Shown here: piece by piece, positions 51,986 to 61,040 of the stretch
Layout: each line of letters starts with the position of its first letter
How positions within the stretch are numbered: position 1 is the first letter of the stretch
DNA from: DATKWD01 sp963704815
Lineage (GTDB): Bacteria > Actinomycetota > Acidimicrobiia > Acidimicrobiales > Salinilacustritrichaceae
Reading direction: 5' to 3'
DNA length: 64,000 nt
NCBI GenBank assembly: GCA_963704815.1
Contig: CAVPHU010000001.1
Coordinates: 1,302,001-1,366,000 of the forward strand
Program-made: the position numbers and the translations under genes
The notes under the pieces: generated by a model
What the model was told of the DNA's origin: nothing
Seen by the model: the letters and a program-made list of their open reading frames with translations, nothing else
Database searches by the model: none

Positions 51986-52656
51986 CGGGGAGCCGTCAGG
52001 TCGGGAAGCCGGCCGGCGCGGTCGGGCGACGCGGCGCCCACCGGAGGCTCGAGTGCGCCGGTCGTCGGGTCCCACGTCCCATAGCGGGCATTGACCTCGA
52101 CCTCCGCGTTCGCCTCGCCGATGAAGGCCGAGAAGGACGCCTCGTCTGGGAACTGGTTCTGGAGCGCGACCTGCGACGAGAAGTCGTCGATCAGGAGGTT
52201 GACGAACTCCTCGTCGGCAGCCGAGTCGTCGGTGAACATCAACTCGAGGAAGGTGCGGCCGTCCGGACCGGCCTGGCTGAACGCATCGTCGACGAATGCC
52301 TCGTCCTCGGCGGTGGGCGCGAGTCCACGACGCTCCAGCTCCTGCTTCACCTGGGTGAAGAAGATCCGCTGCCTGATGGCGAAGGATGCAACCGCCTGCG
52401 GGTAGGTGCCTCCTGCGTGGGTCGAGGCCTCGGGGCACACGCTCGTCGTGTCGTTGGGATCGGACAGCGTCGGGCAGACGCCGAACACGTTGGCGAAGAA
52501 CGCGGGGCGGGCCAGCATCGCGTCCACGTCGTCGTTGAGCTCCTGGTTGCTGAAGTCCTCGTCGCCCACCGAGAACGCCGGGGCGGCGCCCGCACCGCAG
52601 GCGCTCAGCAACAGGCCGAGGGCCAGGGCGGACGAGGCGAGCAACCGGAAGCGCAT
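51982..52656 (-). CDS. SurA-N-like secreted lipoprotein
   Basis: A 224-residue protein with a signal peptide and lipobox LLLSAC. The mature part has the SurA/peptidylprolyl-isomerase N-terminal helical layout: AFSVGDEDFSNQELNDDVDA, QRIFFTQVKQELERRGLAPT and FVNLLIDDFSSQVALQNQFP. The PPIase (parvulin) domain is absent, so it is probably a chaperone-like periplasmic/outer-face lipoprotein. It is 10 bp upstream of mazG in reading order, and mfd is just before it. Confidence 0.85.
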   Translation of the reverse strand: MRFRLLASSALALGLLLSACGAGAAPAFSVGDEDFSNQELNDDVDAMLARPAFFANVFGVCPTLSDPNDTTSVCPEASTHAGGTYPQAVASFAIRQRIFFTQVKQELERRGLAPTAEDEAFVDDAFSQAGPDGRTFLELMFTDDSAADEEFVNLLIDDFSSQVALQNQFPDEASFSAFIGEANAEVEVNARYGTWDPTTGALEPPVGAASPDRAGRLPDLTAPR

Positions 52657-52666
52657 CCGACGAAAC

Positions 52667-55600
52667 CTATTGGTGATCGGGGGGCGGAACCAGCTCGCGC
52701 AGGGCCGTCACCAGATCACCGCCCGGGTCCGACTTGCGGGCGAGGGGCAGCACCAGGGTGTGGTCGGCCTTGTGGACCGCCTTGGGTGCCACCCGCTTGA
52801 GCCTGACCTGCTCGCTCTCCTTGAGGACCACGGGGCTGATGCGGGCCACGAGGACCGGGCCGCCGAATCCGGGGCCGTCGTTGACCACGATCTCGAGGAT
52901 GCCGAGGCGGCTGCACTCGGCCCGGAGCTGCGCGACCGAGAGCAGCCCCTCGGCCGGCTCGGGCACCGGTCCGTAGCGATCCTGCCACTCGCGCCGGATG
53001 GCCTCGACGGCCTCGGGGGTGGTGACCGCGGCCAGACGGCGGTAGGCCTCGATCCGCAGCTCTTCCTTCCCGATGTAGTCCTTGGGCAGGTTCGCGTCGA
53101 GGGGCAGATCGAGCTTGATCTCGGCCGGTTCGGTCGGCGTCTCACCCTTCAGTTCGGCCACCGCTTCGGTCACCATCTGGCAGTAGAGGTCGTAGCCCAC
53201 GGCGGCGATGTGGCCGCTCTGCCCCGTCCCCAGCAGGTTGCCTGCGCCCCGGATCTCGAGGTCACGCATGGCGATCTTGAACCCCGAGCCCAGCTCGGTC
53301 GACTCGCCGATGGTCTTGAGCCGTTCGTAGGCCTCGTCGGTGAGCACCCGATCGGGAGGATGGAACAGGTAGGCGTAGGCCCGCTGACCGGCGCGGCCCA
53401 CCCGGCCGCGCAGCTGGTGGAGCTGGCCGAGACCGAGCATGTCGGCCCGATCGACCACGAGCGTGTTCACCGTCGGCATGTCGATCCCCGACTCGATGAT
53501 GGTCGTGCAGACCAACACGTCGTACTCACCCTCCCAGAAGTCGAGTACCACCTGTTCGAGACTGCCTTCGTCCATCTGGCCGTGGGCCACGGCGATGCGA
53601 GCCTCGGGCACCAGCTCACGCAGCCCGTGGGCCACACGGTCGATGTCCTGCACCCGGTTGTGGACGAAGAACACCTGACCTTCACGCAGGAGCTCGCGGC
53701 GAATGGCCTCGGCGATGGCCCGTTCGTCGTGGGGACCCACGTAGGTGAGGATCGGCTGTCGCTCGGCCGGTGGCGTGTTGAGCAGGCTCAGATCGCGGAT
53801 GCCGGTCAGGCTCATCTCGAGCGTGCGCGGGATCGGGGTGGCCGACAGGGTCAGCACGTCGACGTCGGTACGGAGCTGCTTGATCTTCTCCTTGGACGAC
53901 ACGCCGAACCGCTGCTCCTCGTCGATGATGAGCAGGCCCAACGACGCGAACTCGATGTCCTGGCTCAGCAACCGATGGGTCCCGATCACGACGTCGACCT
54001 CGCCGGTCTTGAGGCCGGTGATCACCGTGCGGGCCTGCCCGGGGGTGAGGAATCGGCTCAGGGCCTCGACGCGGACCGGGTAGGGGGCGAACCGCTCGTT
54101 GAACGTCTGGTGATGCTGCTGGGCGAGCAGCGTGGTGGGCACGAGGATGGCGACCTGTCGGCCCTCCTGGGCGACCTTGAACGCGGCCCGCAACGCCACC
54201 TCGGTCTTGCCGAACCCGACATCACCGCACACCAGGCGGTCCATCGGGGTGGGCGACTCGAGGTCCTCCTTGACGTCGGCGATCGCCACGGCCTGGTCGG
54301 GCGTCGGTTCGTAGGGGAAGCTCTCCTCGAACTCGCGTTGCCAGGGGGTGTCGGGCGGGTAGGCCTTTCCCTCGGAGTTCACCCGCGTCTGGTAGAGCAC
54401 CACCAGCTCCTGGGCGATCTCCTCGACCGCCGACCGCACCTTGGCCTTGGCCTTCTGCCAGCCGTCGCCGCCCAGGCGGGAGAGGGACGGCGAGTCGCCG
54501 CCGGTGTAGTGGCGGATGGCGTCGATCTGGTCCGACGGCAGGTAGAGCTTGTCGTCGCCGCGGTACTCGAGCAGCAGGTAGTCGCGCTCGGACCCGTCGA
54601 GTGACCGGGTCACCATGCCGCCGTACTTGGCCACGCCGTGCATGTGATGCACCACGTGGTCCCCCACCTGGAGATCGTCGAAGAAGCCCTGCGCATCGCG
54701 ATGACGCGTCCGTGCTCGCCGATGCGAACGACGACGGCCGGTGAGATCGGCTTCGGTGAGCACCGCGAGCCTCAGGGCCGGGAGGATGCACCCCCGCTCG
54801 AGTGGCTGCACGCCGATCTGCACGGCCGGCTCGGGGCCTGACGACGCAGGATCGTCGAGCAGGCCGGCCGACCATCCCAGCTCGGCGAACAGGTCGCGGA
54901 GGCGGGCTGCCGAGCCCGTGCCGTCGGCCGCGACGAGGACCCGGTAGCCGTCGTCGGTCAGGGTCCGGATCTGTTTGCGGAGGAGGTCGGCATCACCCAC
55001 GATCGGGTTGAACCCGGTCGCCGAGATCTGCGTGACCTCGGACGACTCGGGCGCCGAGGTCATCGTCCACACCGGTGAGGACGTGTGGGCCAGGATCCGC
55101 TCGAAGTCGAGGTGGAGCCGAGGGAAGGCATGCTCCTCGTCCGGACCCTCGACGGCCCCCCACGTCCGGGCGAGGGTGTTGGCCAGGTCGGCCTCTTCGG
55201 CGATCAGGTCGCTCGCCCGATCGCGCATCCGGCGCGGCTCGATCAGCACCACCAACCCGTCCTCGCCGATCACGTCGGGGAGCAGGTGCTCGTCGGTCGA
55301 CAACCAGGGAAGCCACGACTCCATCCCGTCGAACTGCTGGCCCTCGGAGAGCCGTTCCCACTGCTCGCGGCCCCACGGCTCGAGCCCGATCAGCCGTTCG
55401 GCCCGCTCGCGCACCTCGGCGGTCGGCAGGAGCTCGCGACAGCCGAACACCGCCACGGCGGGCACGTCGTCGGTCGCCCGCTGGTCGCTGACCGAGAACT
55501 CCGTGAGTCGATCGACCTCGTCGCCCCACAGGTCGAGACGGACCGGACGGTCGGCAGTCGACGGGAAGATGTCGACGATCGAGCCGCGGAGCGCGACCTC

Positions 55601-56110
55601 GCCGCGGTGCTCGACCTGGTACTCGCGCCGGTAGCCGATCCCCACCAGCCGCTCGACCAGCTGGGTCGGGTCGAATTCGTCGCCGGGACGGACGATGATC
55701 GGTTCGACGTCCTCGACGTGCGGGCCGAGACGTTGGACGAGGGCTCGGACCGGTGCCACCACGACCTCGGGCACGTAGTCGTCGCTCCGGAGCCGCCACA
55801 GCGTCTGGAGTCGCCGGCCCATGGTCTCGACGTTGGGGCTGACCCGCTCGAACGGAAGGGTCTCCCAGGCGGGGAACAGTTCGACCGCCGCCTCACCGAG
55901 GTAGGCGACCAGATCGCGGTGGATGCGTTCGGCGTCGGTCGTGGTGGGGGCTGCGACCAGCAGCGGCGTGCGGGTGGTCAGCTCGGCGAGCCCGCTGAGC
56001 ACCAGCGCTCGCGCCGGTTCGGGCACGGCCAGCACGGCCGTACGCTTGCCGAGCACCGACACGAGACCGGGTTCGTCTCGTACGATTTTCGGGAGATCGC
56101 GGAACTGCAC
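52667..56110 (-). CDS. mfd: Transcription-repair coupling factor Mfd
   Basis: An 1,147-residue protein from the GTG at 56108-56110 (the further upstream ORF extension is a Gly/Phe artefact of the PEPE gene on the other strand). N-terminal UvrB-like region (VSPNVETMGRRLQTLWRL), RNAP-interaction domain (GDHVVHHMHGVAKYGGMV), then superfamily 2 helicase motifs: GDVGFGKTEVALRAAF, LLIIDEEQRFGVSSKE, SATPIPRTL and RGRVGRAGQRAYAYLF. The C-terminal TRCF domain ends PPPDHQ. It displaces stalled RNA polymerase and recruits UvrA. Confidence 0.97.
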   Translation of the reverse strand: MQFRDLPKIVRDEPGLVSVLGKRTAVLAVPEPARALVLSGLAELTTRTPLLVAAPTTTDAERIHRDLVAYLGEAAVELFPAWETLPFERVSPNVETMGRRLQTLWRLRSDDYVPEVVVAPVRALVQRLGPHVEDVEPIIVRPGDEFDPTQLVERLVGIGYRREYQVEHRGEVALRGSIVDIFPSTADRPVRLDLWGDEVDRLTEFSVSDQRATDDVPAVAVFGCRELLPTAEVRERAERLIGLEPWGREQWERLSEGQQFDGMESWLPWLSTDEHLLPDVIGEDGLVVLIEPRRMRDRASDLIAEEADLANTLARTWGAVEGPDEEHAFPRLHLDFERILAHTSSPVWTMTSAPESSEVTQISATGFNPIVGDADLLRKQIRTLTDDGYRVLVAADGTGSAARLRDLFAELGWSAGLLDDPASSGPEPAVQIGVQPLERGCILPALRLAVLTEADLTGRRRSHRRARTRHRDAQGFFDDLQVGDHVVHHMHGVAKYGGMVTRSLDGSERDYLLLEYRGDDKLYLPSDQIDAIRHYTGGDSPSLSRLGGDGWQKAKAKVRSAVEEIAQELVVLYQTRVNSEGKAYPPDTPWQREFEESFPYEPTPDQAVAIADVKEDLESPTPMDRLVCGDVGFGKTEVALRAAFKVAQEGRQVAILVPTTLLAQQHHQTFNERFAPYPVRVEALSRFLTPGQARTVITGLKTGEVDVVIGTHRLLSQDIEFASLGLLIIDEEQRFGVSSKEKIKQLRTDVDVLTLSATPIPRTLEMSLTGIRDLSLLNTPPAERQPILTYVGPHDERAIAEAIRRELLREGQVFFVHNRVQDIDRVAHGLRELVPEARIAVAHGQMDEGSLEQVVLDFWEGEYDVLVCTTIIESGIDMPTVNTLVVDRADMLGLGQLHQLRGRVGRAGQRAYAYLFHPPDRVLTDEAYERLKTIGESTELGSGFKIAMRDLEIRGAGNLLGTGQSGHIAAVGYDLYCQMVTEAVAELKGETPTEPAEIKLDLPLDANLPKDYIGKEELRIEAYRRLAAVTTPEAVEAIRREWQDRYGPVPEPAEGLLSVAQLRAECSRLGILEIVVNDGPGFGGPVLVARISPVVLKESEQVRLKRVAPKAVHKADHTLVLPLARKSDPGGDLVTALRELVPPPDHQ

Positions 56111-56131
56111 TCGACAAGGGTACGAACTCAG

Positions 56132-56305
56132 ATGACCGACGACGACGTGGACCCCGAACCCGAAGCCGAACCCGAACCCGAACAGAACGAAGACGACCGC
56201 GGCGCACCGCCGCCACCGCTGATCCACCGGCCCCAGGGCAACTGGCTCGAGGAACGGTTGGAGGAGTACGCCGACCGACTCGACGAGCTCAACTCGCCAG
56301 GCTGA
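56132..56305 (+). CDS. Small acidic PEPE-repeat protein divergent from mfd
   Basis: A 57-residue protein from the ATG at 56132-56134. The N-terminal half is an acidic Pro/Glu repeat (DPEPEAEPEPEQNED), then PPPPLIHRPQGNWLEERLEE and a C-terminal helix. It has no membrane segment. It starts 21 bp from the mfd start, on the other strand. The LEERLEEYADRLDEL end forms an amphipathic helix. Such short proteins beside mfd occur in some actinobacteria, but I do not know a role. The hexanucleotide CCCGAA repeat underlies the PE repeats. Confidence 0.6.
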   Translation: MTDDDVDPEPEAEPEPEQNEDDRGAPPPPLIHRPQGNWLEERLEEYADRLDELNSPG

Positions 56306-56927
56306 GGCAGATCCCGATCTGGCCCAGGTGATAGGTGATCATCACCAACACCCGGCCGTGCTCGATGTCGCGGATGAATCGGGTCCAGGCGATCATGGCG
56401 TCACTGGCATAGAACAGCAGCGCACCGACGAGGGCGATGGGACGCCCGATCCCGGCGGCCGCGACCACCATGGTCGAGATCACGAGGATGTAGCCGACGA
56501 CCGGCGTCGCGAATTCAGGGGTGTTCGATCGCTTGACCGCAGCGAGGATCGTGCGTCCGAGCGTGGCCAGCATCACGAGCACGAACACCGTCGCCGCTGC
56601 CGCAGGTGCGGGGTCGATGCCGTCGATGGCCATCCCGACCACGTACGCGATGTGACCGCACAGGAACGACGCGAGGCCGAACACGAAGCGATCCTGGGGC
56701 AGCATCAGGAACACGTCGCCGCCCAACGAGAACACGATGGCGATGAGAAACGCCGTCTGCACCGCCGGGTCGTCTGGTTCGATCGCCACCGTCGCGAGGA
56801 ACAGCATCACCATCGTCGCCGGCTTGGCCACGTACTCGAGCCGGAGGTTGCCCCGACCAACCGCCCACCAGTCGACGATCGCAACCGCGAGCGTCGCGAC
56901 GAAGAGTGCCCCGGTCCCCGCGTTCAC
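56289..56927 (-). CDS. Lysoplasmalogenase (YhhN/TMEM86 family)
   Basis: A 212-residue protein with about seven or eight membrane helices, from the GTG at 56925-56927. The family-defining blocks are AKPATMVMLFLATVAIEP, FSLGGDVFLMLP and FCGHIAYVVG, then YASDAMIAWTRFIRD with a conserved Asp and YHLGQIGICLSLA. YhhN/TMEM86 proteins hydrolyse the vinyl-ether bond of lysoplasmalogens; the bacterial substrate is inferred. Its 3' end overlaps the small acidic gene by 17 bp on the other strand. Confidence 0.87.
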   Translation of the reverse strand: MNAGTGALFVATLAVAIVDWWAVGRGNLRLEYVAKPATMVMLFLATVAIEPDDPAVQTAFLIAIVFSLGGDVFLMLPQDRFVFGLASFLCGHIAYVVGMAIDGIDPAPAAAATVFVLVMLATLGRTILAAVKRSNTPEFATPVVGYILVISTMVVAAAGIGRPIALVGALLFYASDAMIAWTRFIRDIEHGRVLVMITYHLGQIGICLSLAS

Positions 56928-56946
56928 GATCGGAGGGTAGGCGTGA

Positions 56947-57354
56947 TCAGCGCAGCGCCGGGAACTCGATGGCCGGACAGCGATCCATGATGACCTCGAG
57001 GCCGGCAGCCTCGGCTCGACGGGCGGCCTCGTGATCGATGACACCGAGTTGCATCCACACGGTCGCGGCGGCCCGCTCGATCGCTTCATCGACGTGGCGT
57101 CCGACCTGATCGGACCGACGGAAGATGTCGACCACGTCGATCTCGACATCGTCGGGCACGTCGAGCAGCGAGGGATAGGCGGTGCGTCCGGCGATCTCGT
57201 CGACCGCCGGATTGATCGGGACCACCACCTTGCCTTCGCCCGCGAGCAGCCGCGAGATGCGGTGCGAGTCGCGGAGCGGGTCGGGCGACGCCCCGATGAC
57301 CGCCCACACCTGCGAGTCGCGAAGCACCCGTTCGATGACCTCGGGTTCGTTCAT
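56947..57354 (-). CDS. CoA-binding protein (YccU-like)
   Basis: A 135-residue Rossmann-type CoA-binding domain protein from the ATG at 57352-57354. QVWAVIGASPDPLRDSHRIS, GKVVVPINPAVDEIAGRTAY, VDIFRRSDQVGRHVDEAI and TVWMQLGVIDHEAARRAEAA are the conserved segments of the YccU/CoA_binding_2 family, whose function is not established. It overlaps the reductase gene's stop by 4 bp, so it is in the ferredoxin/reductase operon. Confidence 0.9.
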   Translation of the reverse strand: MNEPEVIERVLRDSQVWAVIGASPDPLRDSHRISRLLAGEGKVVVPINPAVDEIAGRTAYPSLLDVPDDVEIDVVDIFRRSDQVGRHVDEAIERAAATVWMQLGVIDHEAARRAEAAGLEVIMDRCPAIEFPALR

Positions 57355-58622
57355 GCCTGTGCCAACCGGATCGGCCGGCTGTTCCTTCCGCTCGGGTCCT
57401 TCCGCTCGGGCCCGCTCAGTCGAAGGCTTCGACCGCCGCGTCTGAACGGGGCATCGCCCTCGATCATCATCTGGATCCGCACGGCGTCTCGGGGTCGGTT
57501 CCAGCCGAGCCCTCCGATGAGCTGTCCTGCGTGGCCGTAGACGATGCCGAACTTGCCGTCGTCGACCGAGCCGAACGTGTGGGCGGTGTCGGCATCGCTC
57601 GTGGTCCCGGCGAGTTGGATCTTCACGTCGTACTGGTCCGACCAGAACCACGGCACCGGTGCGAAGCGGGTGGCCTCGTCTTCGGTGGCCAGCAGCCGTC
57701 GCGCCGCGGCTTGGCCCATCTGGACCGCGTGGTCCCAGTGCTCGAGGCGCGCCATCTTCCAACCGAACCGTTGGTTCGGCCAGCGGGCCACGTCGCCGGC
57801 TGCAACGACACCCGGCGCGGCGAGACAGGTGGCATCGCACACGACCCCGTCGTCGATCTCGAGACCAGATCCGTCAAGCCACTCGGTGTTCGGCCGCACC
57901 CCGATCCCGACGACGACGACGTCGGCGTCGACGACGGTGTCGTCGGCCAGCTCGACCTGTTCGACGCGACCGGTGCCGCGCATGCCGCTGACCCCGACGC
58001 CGAGCCGGAGATCGACGCCGTGGTCCTGGTGCAGCCGGGCGCAGATGTCGCCGATCTGCGAGCCGACGGCGCGCTCGAGCGGCGTCGACAGCGGGTCGAT
58101 CATGGTCACGTCGAGCCCCATGGTCCGGACCGTGGCTGCGACCTCGGCACCGATGAACCCCGCGCCGACGACTGCGACCTTCGGTGAGCCCGCGGTCAAC
58201 TCGTCGCGGATGGCGAGACAATCGTCGAGGGTTCGAAGGGTGTGCACCCCCGTGAAACCGTGCCCGAACGGCAGACGGTTGGGGCGAGCGCCGGTGGCGA
58301 TGACGAGCCCGTCGAACGGTACGACCTCACCCGAGTCGAGGGCGACCGAGCGCCCGGCGAGGTCGAGGCTCGTCGCCGTCACACCGGTTCGCCACTCCGC
58401 GTCGAGGTCGTCGACCGGTGGGTTCGATCGCAACACCGTCGTTTCCGGCTCCTTGGCCCCCGACAGGACGGCCTTCGACAGGGGTGGGCGGTCGTACGGC
58501 GCGTGGGCCTCGTCGCCGATGACGGTGATCGACCCTTCGTGGCCCGCGACCCTCAGCTCCGCGGCCGCGCGGAGGCCGGCGAGCGAGGCGCCGACGACGA
58601 CGACCCGGTCGGGCCGGGTCAC
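57351..58622 (-). CDS. FAD-dependent ferredoxin reductase (rhodocoxin-reductase type)
   Basis: A 423-residue flavoprotein from the GTG at 58620-58622. FAD/NAD Rossmann motifs are VVVVGASLAGLRAAAEL at residues 7-23, VAVVGAGFIGAEVAATV near 150, and the FAD-binding GVVAAGDVARWPNQRFG. C-terminal residues include FWSDQYDVKIQLAG, typical of the reductases that serve P450 or Rieske oxygenase systems. It is preceded by a small ferredoxin gene (overlap 58619-58622). No P450 or oxygenase is nearby, so the partner is unknown. Confidence 0.9.
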   Translation of the reverse strand: MTRPDRVVVVGASLAGLRAAAELRVAGHEGSITVIGDEAHAPYDRPPLSKAVLSGAKEPETTVLRSNPPVDDLDAEWRTGVTATSLDLAGRSVALDSGEVVPFDGLVIATGARPNRLPFGHGFTGVHTLRTLDDCLAIRDELTAGSPKVAVVGAGFIGAEVAATVRTMGLDVTMIDPLSTPLERAVGSQIGDICARLHQDHGVDLRLGVGVSGMRGTGRVEQVELADDTVVDADVVVVGIGVRPNTEWLDGSGLEIDDGVVCDATCLAAPGVVAAGDVARWPNQRFGWKMARLEHWDHAVQMGQAAARRLLATEDEATRFAPVPWFWSDQYDVKIQLAGTTSDADTAHTFGSVDDGKFGIVYGHAGQLIGGLGWNRPRDAVRIQMMIEGDAPFRRGGRSLRLSGPERKDPSGRNSRPIRLAQA

Positions 58623-58819
58623 ACGTCTTCGAGCGAGATCGCCTGCTTCGGGCAACGCCGAACCGCTTCGTCGACCTTGGCCTTCAATGCGTCGGGCGGC
58701 GTCTCGTCGAGGATGTAGAGGAAATCGTCGTCGCGCACCTCGAACACCTCGGGTGCGGCAGCCATACAGATGGCGTTGCTCTCGCACAGATCGAAATCGA
58801 CGACGACCTTGTAACCCAT
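58619..58819 (-). CDS. Small [3Fe-4S]-type ferredoxin
   Basis: A 66-residue ferredoxin from the ATG at 58817-58819 with ligands CESNAIC and a C-terminal CPKQA. A cysteine of the usual 4Fe-4S quartet is replaced, as in the ferredoxins that feed bacterial P450s. It should pass electrons from the downstream FAD reductase. Its GTGA overlap with the reductase gene shows joint translation. The partner monooxygenase lies outside this window. Confidence 0.88.
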   Translation of the reverse strand: MGYKVVVDFDLCESNAICMAAAPEVFEVRDDDFLYILDETPPDALKAKVDEAVRRCPKQAISLEDV

Positions 58820-58943
58820 GACAACTCCTCGAATTCGGGGATCTCGCAGGCAACGTAGCCGAGGCGACCGGCCGCGCGAGCACGCTCGGCCACGCTGAGC
58901 GAAACGCTCGCCTACGCTGGGTGAGGTGGGTCGGGGGGCATCG

Positions 58944-60122
58944 ATGACGGTCGGGCAGGTGCGGCGATCCCAGCTCGCCGCGCAGGGGTTCGCCCGCAGC
59001 CGTCCGACCGGACGCGTCGATCGCCGCCACCTCCGCCGGGTGTTCGACGACGTCGGCATCGTCCAGATCGACTCGGTCAGTGTCCTGGTCCGGTCGCACT
59101 ACCTTCCGTTCTTCAGCCGTCTCGGGCCGTACGACCGTCGGGTGCTCGACGACATGGCCGGCACCGATCACGAGATCGTCGAGTACTGGTTCCACATGGC
59201 CTCGTGGGCGCCGACGACCACCTGGCCGCAGTTCGCATGGCGCATGCGCCAGACCACCAGCCCGTGGCGTGCGTTCGCCGAGGAGGCCGGGGCCCACGAC
59301 GACCTCGACCGCACCCGGTCCGAGGTCGCCCGCCGTTCGCCGGTCACGGCCAACGAGCTCGAGACGAGGGCGACGCCGAAGGAGCCGTGGTGGGACTGGA
59401 GCCGGTCGAAGCAAGCGCTCGAGTACCTGTTCCACCACGGCGAGGTCACCGCACGTCGTCGCTCCAACTTCGAGCGCGAGTACGTGACGCTCGTCGAGGT
59501 GCTCCCCGAGGCCCTCGTCAGCCGGCGGGATGCGGTGAGCGACATCGAAGCCGAGCGCTGGTGCCTCGTGGAGGCTGCGAAGCGCCTCGGGGTCGGCACC
59601 GCCGGTGACCTCGCCGACTATCCGAGGATGAAGATCGGGACGGCCCGCCGCCACCTCCGCGACCTCGCGGCAGAGGGAGCACTCGAGGAGGTCACGGTGG
59701 ACGGCTGGACCCAGCCGGCGTACCGGCACCCCGAGGCCAGGGTCCCGCGCTCGACCGATGCCCGAGCGCTCGTCTCGCCCTTCGACTCCCTGGTCTGGGA
59801 TCGAGATCGCCTCGAGCGGGTGTTCGACTTCCGCTACCGGATCGAGATCTACGTTCCCCGCCCGAAACGGGTCCACGGGTACTACGTGCTGCCGTTCCTG
59901 CTCGGCGATGCCTTGGTCGCTCGTGTCGACCTGAAGGCCGACCGGACCAATCGACGGTTGCTGGTGCCGGCGAGCCACCACGAGCCGGGCGTCGACGTCG
60001 GTCACGTGGCTGCGGAGCTCGCAGCCGAACTGCGCGAGCTGGCCGCGTGGCTCGACCTCGACGACGTCCACGTCCAACCTCGCGGTTCACTGTCCGGCGC
60101 ACTCACGACGGCGGTCCACTAG
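58944..60122 (+). CDS. Winged-helix DNA glycosylase-like protein (YcaQ/AlkX family)
   Basis: A 392-residue protein. I chose the ATG at 58944 with a GGGGGG-type ribosome site, but the GTG at 58926 is also possible. Blocks VGIVQIDSVSVLVRSHYLPF (with the family QxD motif), YWFHMASWAPTTTWPQFAWR, PWWDWSRSKQALEYLFHHGE and SPFDSLVWDRDRLERVFDFR are those of HTH_42/YcaQ. Members unhook interstrand crosslinks or act in antibiotic self-resistance. A 9-bp gap to the dehalogenase suggests an operon. Confidence 0.9.
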   Translation: MTVGQVRRSQLAAQGFARSRPTGRVDRRHLRRVFDDVGIVQIDSVSVLVRSHYLPFFSRLGPYDRRVLDDMAGTDHEIVEYWFHMASWAPTTTWPQFAWRMRQTTSPWRAFAEEAGAHDDLDRTRSEVARRSPVTANELETRATPKEPWWDWSRSKQALEYLFHHGEVTARRRSNFEREYVTLVEVLPEALVSRRDAVSDIEAERWCLVEAAKRLGVGTAGDLADYPRMKIGTARRHLRDLAAEGALEEVTVDGWTQPAYRHPEARVPRSTDARALVSPFDSLVWDRDRLERVFDFRYRIEIYVPRPKRVHGYYVLPFLLGDALVARVDLKADRTNRRLLVPASHHEPGVDVGHVAAELAAELRELAAWLDLDDVHVQPRGSLSGALTTAVH

Positions 60123-60131
60123 ACCACGGCC

Positions 60132-61040
60132 ATGGACGTGCTCCGAACGCCAGACGACCGCTTCGCCGACCTGCCCGGCTACGACTTCGAACCGCACTAC
60201 ACCGAGGTTCCGGACACCGACGTCGGCTCACTGAGGATCCACCATTGCGAGGCCGGGCCCGCCGGCGGTCAGGTGGTCCTTCTCCTGCACGGCGAACCCT
60301 CGTGGAGCTTCCTCTACCGAACGATGATCCCCGGCATCGCTGCGGCCGGGCACCGTGCCATCGCTCCCGATCTTCCCGGGTTCGGGCGCAGCGACAAGCT
60401 CACCGAGCGCACCGCATACACCTACGAACGGTACGCCGACTGGATGTGGGCCTGGATCGAGGCCAACGACCTCACCGACATCACCCTGTTCTGTCAGGAC
60501 TGGGGTGGGCTGATCGGCCTCCGACTCGCCGGGCTGCACCCCGACCGGTTCGCCCGGATCGTCGCCGCCAACACGTTTCTGCCGACCGGCGACGCCGAGC
60601 CGTCCGAGGCATTCCTCGGTTGGCGGACCTTCAGCCAGGAAGCCGAGACGTTCCCGATCGGATCCATCATCAACGGCGGGACGGCGACCGAGTTGTCCGC
60701 CGAGGTGATCGCCGCCTACGACGCCCCGTTTCCCGACGAGACCTACAAGGAGGCGGCGCGTCAGTTCCCGATCCTGGTGCCGATCTCGCCCGATGATCCG
60801 GCTCGGGCGACGAACCTCGAAGCGTGGAAGGGCCTCGACGCCTTCGACAGACCGTTCCTCACCGCCTTCAGCGACGGTGACCCGGTGACAGCGGGGGCCG
60901 AGCAGGGCCTGCTGGGGCGGATCCCGGGCACCGCAGGCCAGGCCCACGTCACGATCGAGGGCGGCGGGCACTTCCTCCAGGAGGACAAGGGAGAACAGCT
61001 CGCCCAGGTCGTCGTCGACTTCATCGCCGCGAACCCGTGA
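60132..61040 (+). CDS. Haloalkane dehalogenase (alpha/beta hydrolase)
   Basis: A 302-residue HLD-type hydrolase. The halide/oxyanion motif is HGEPSWSFLYR (about residues 54-64), the nucleophile Asp is in CQDWGGLIG (about 122-130), a second acid lies in the cap-side region DGDPVTAG, and the histidine is in GGGHFLQED. The Trp next to the nucleophile (DWGG) and the Trp in EPSW are typical halide ligands. Reaction: hydrolytic removal of halide from haloalkanes. The closest subfamily looks HLD-I. It overlaps the pepF start (GTGA). Confidence 0.9.
   Translation: MDVLRTPDDRFADLPGYDFEPHYTEVPDTDVGSLRIHHCEAGPAGGQVVLLLHGEPSWSFLYRTMIPGIAAAGHRAIAPDLPGFGRSDKLTERTAYTYERYADWMWAWIEANDLTDITLFCQDWGGLIGLRLAGLHPDRFARIVAANTFLPTGDAEPSEAFLGWRTFSQEAETFPIGSIINGGTATELSAEVIAAYDAPFPDETYKEAARQFPILVPISPDDPARATNLEAWKGLDAFDRPFLTAFSDGDPVTAGAEQGLLGRIPGTAGQAHVTIEGGGHFLQEDKGEQLAQVVVDFIAANP

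Noticed and set aside
52406..54604. A 732-residue plus-strand ORF antisense to mfd
   Set aside because: The sense strand encodes a complete Mfd with all helicase motifs. The antisense frame is the usual GC-rich shadow with Gly/Arg/Asp bias.
56110..56227. N-terminal extension of Mfd rich in GFGFGFG
   Set aside because: It is the antisense of the PEPE-repeat gene; the conserved Mfd start begins at VQFRDLPKIVRD (GTG at 56110).
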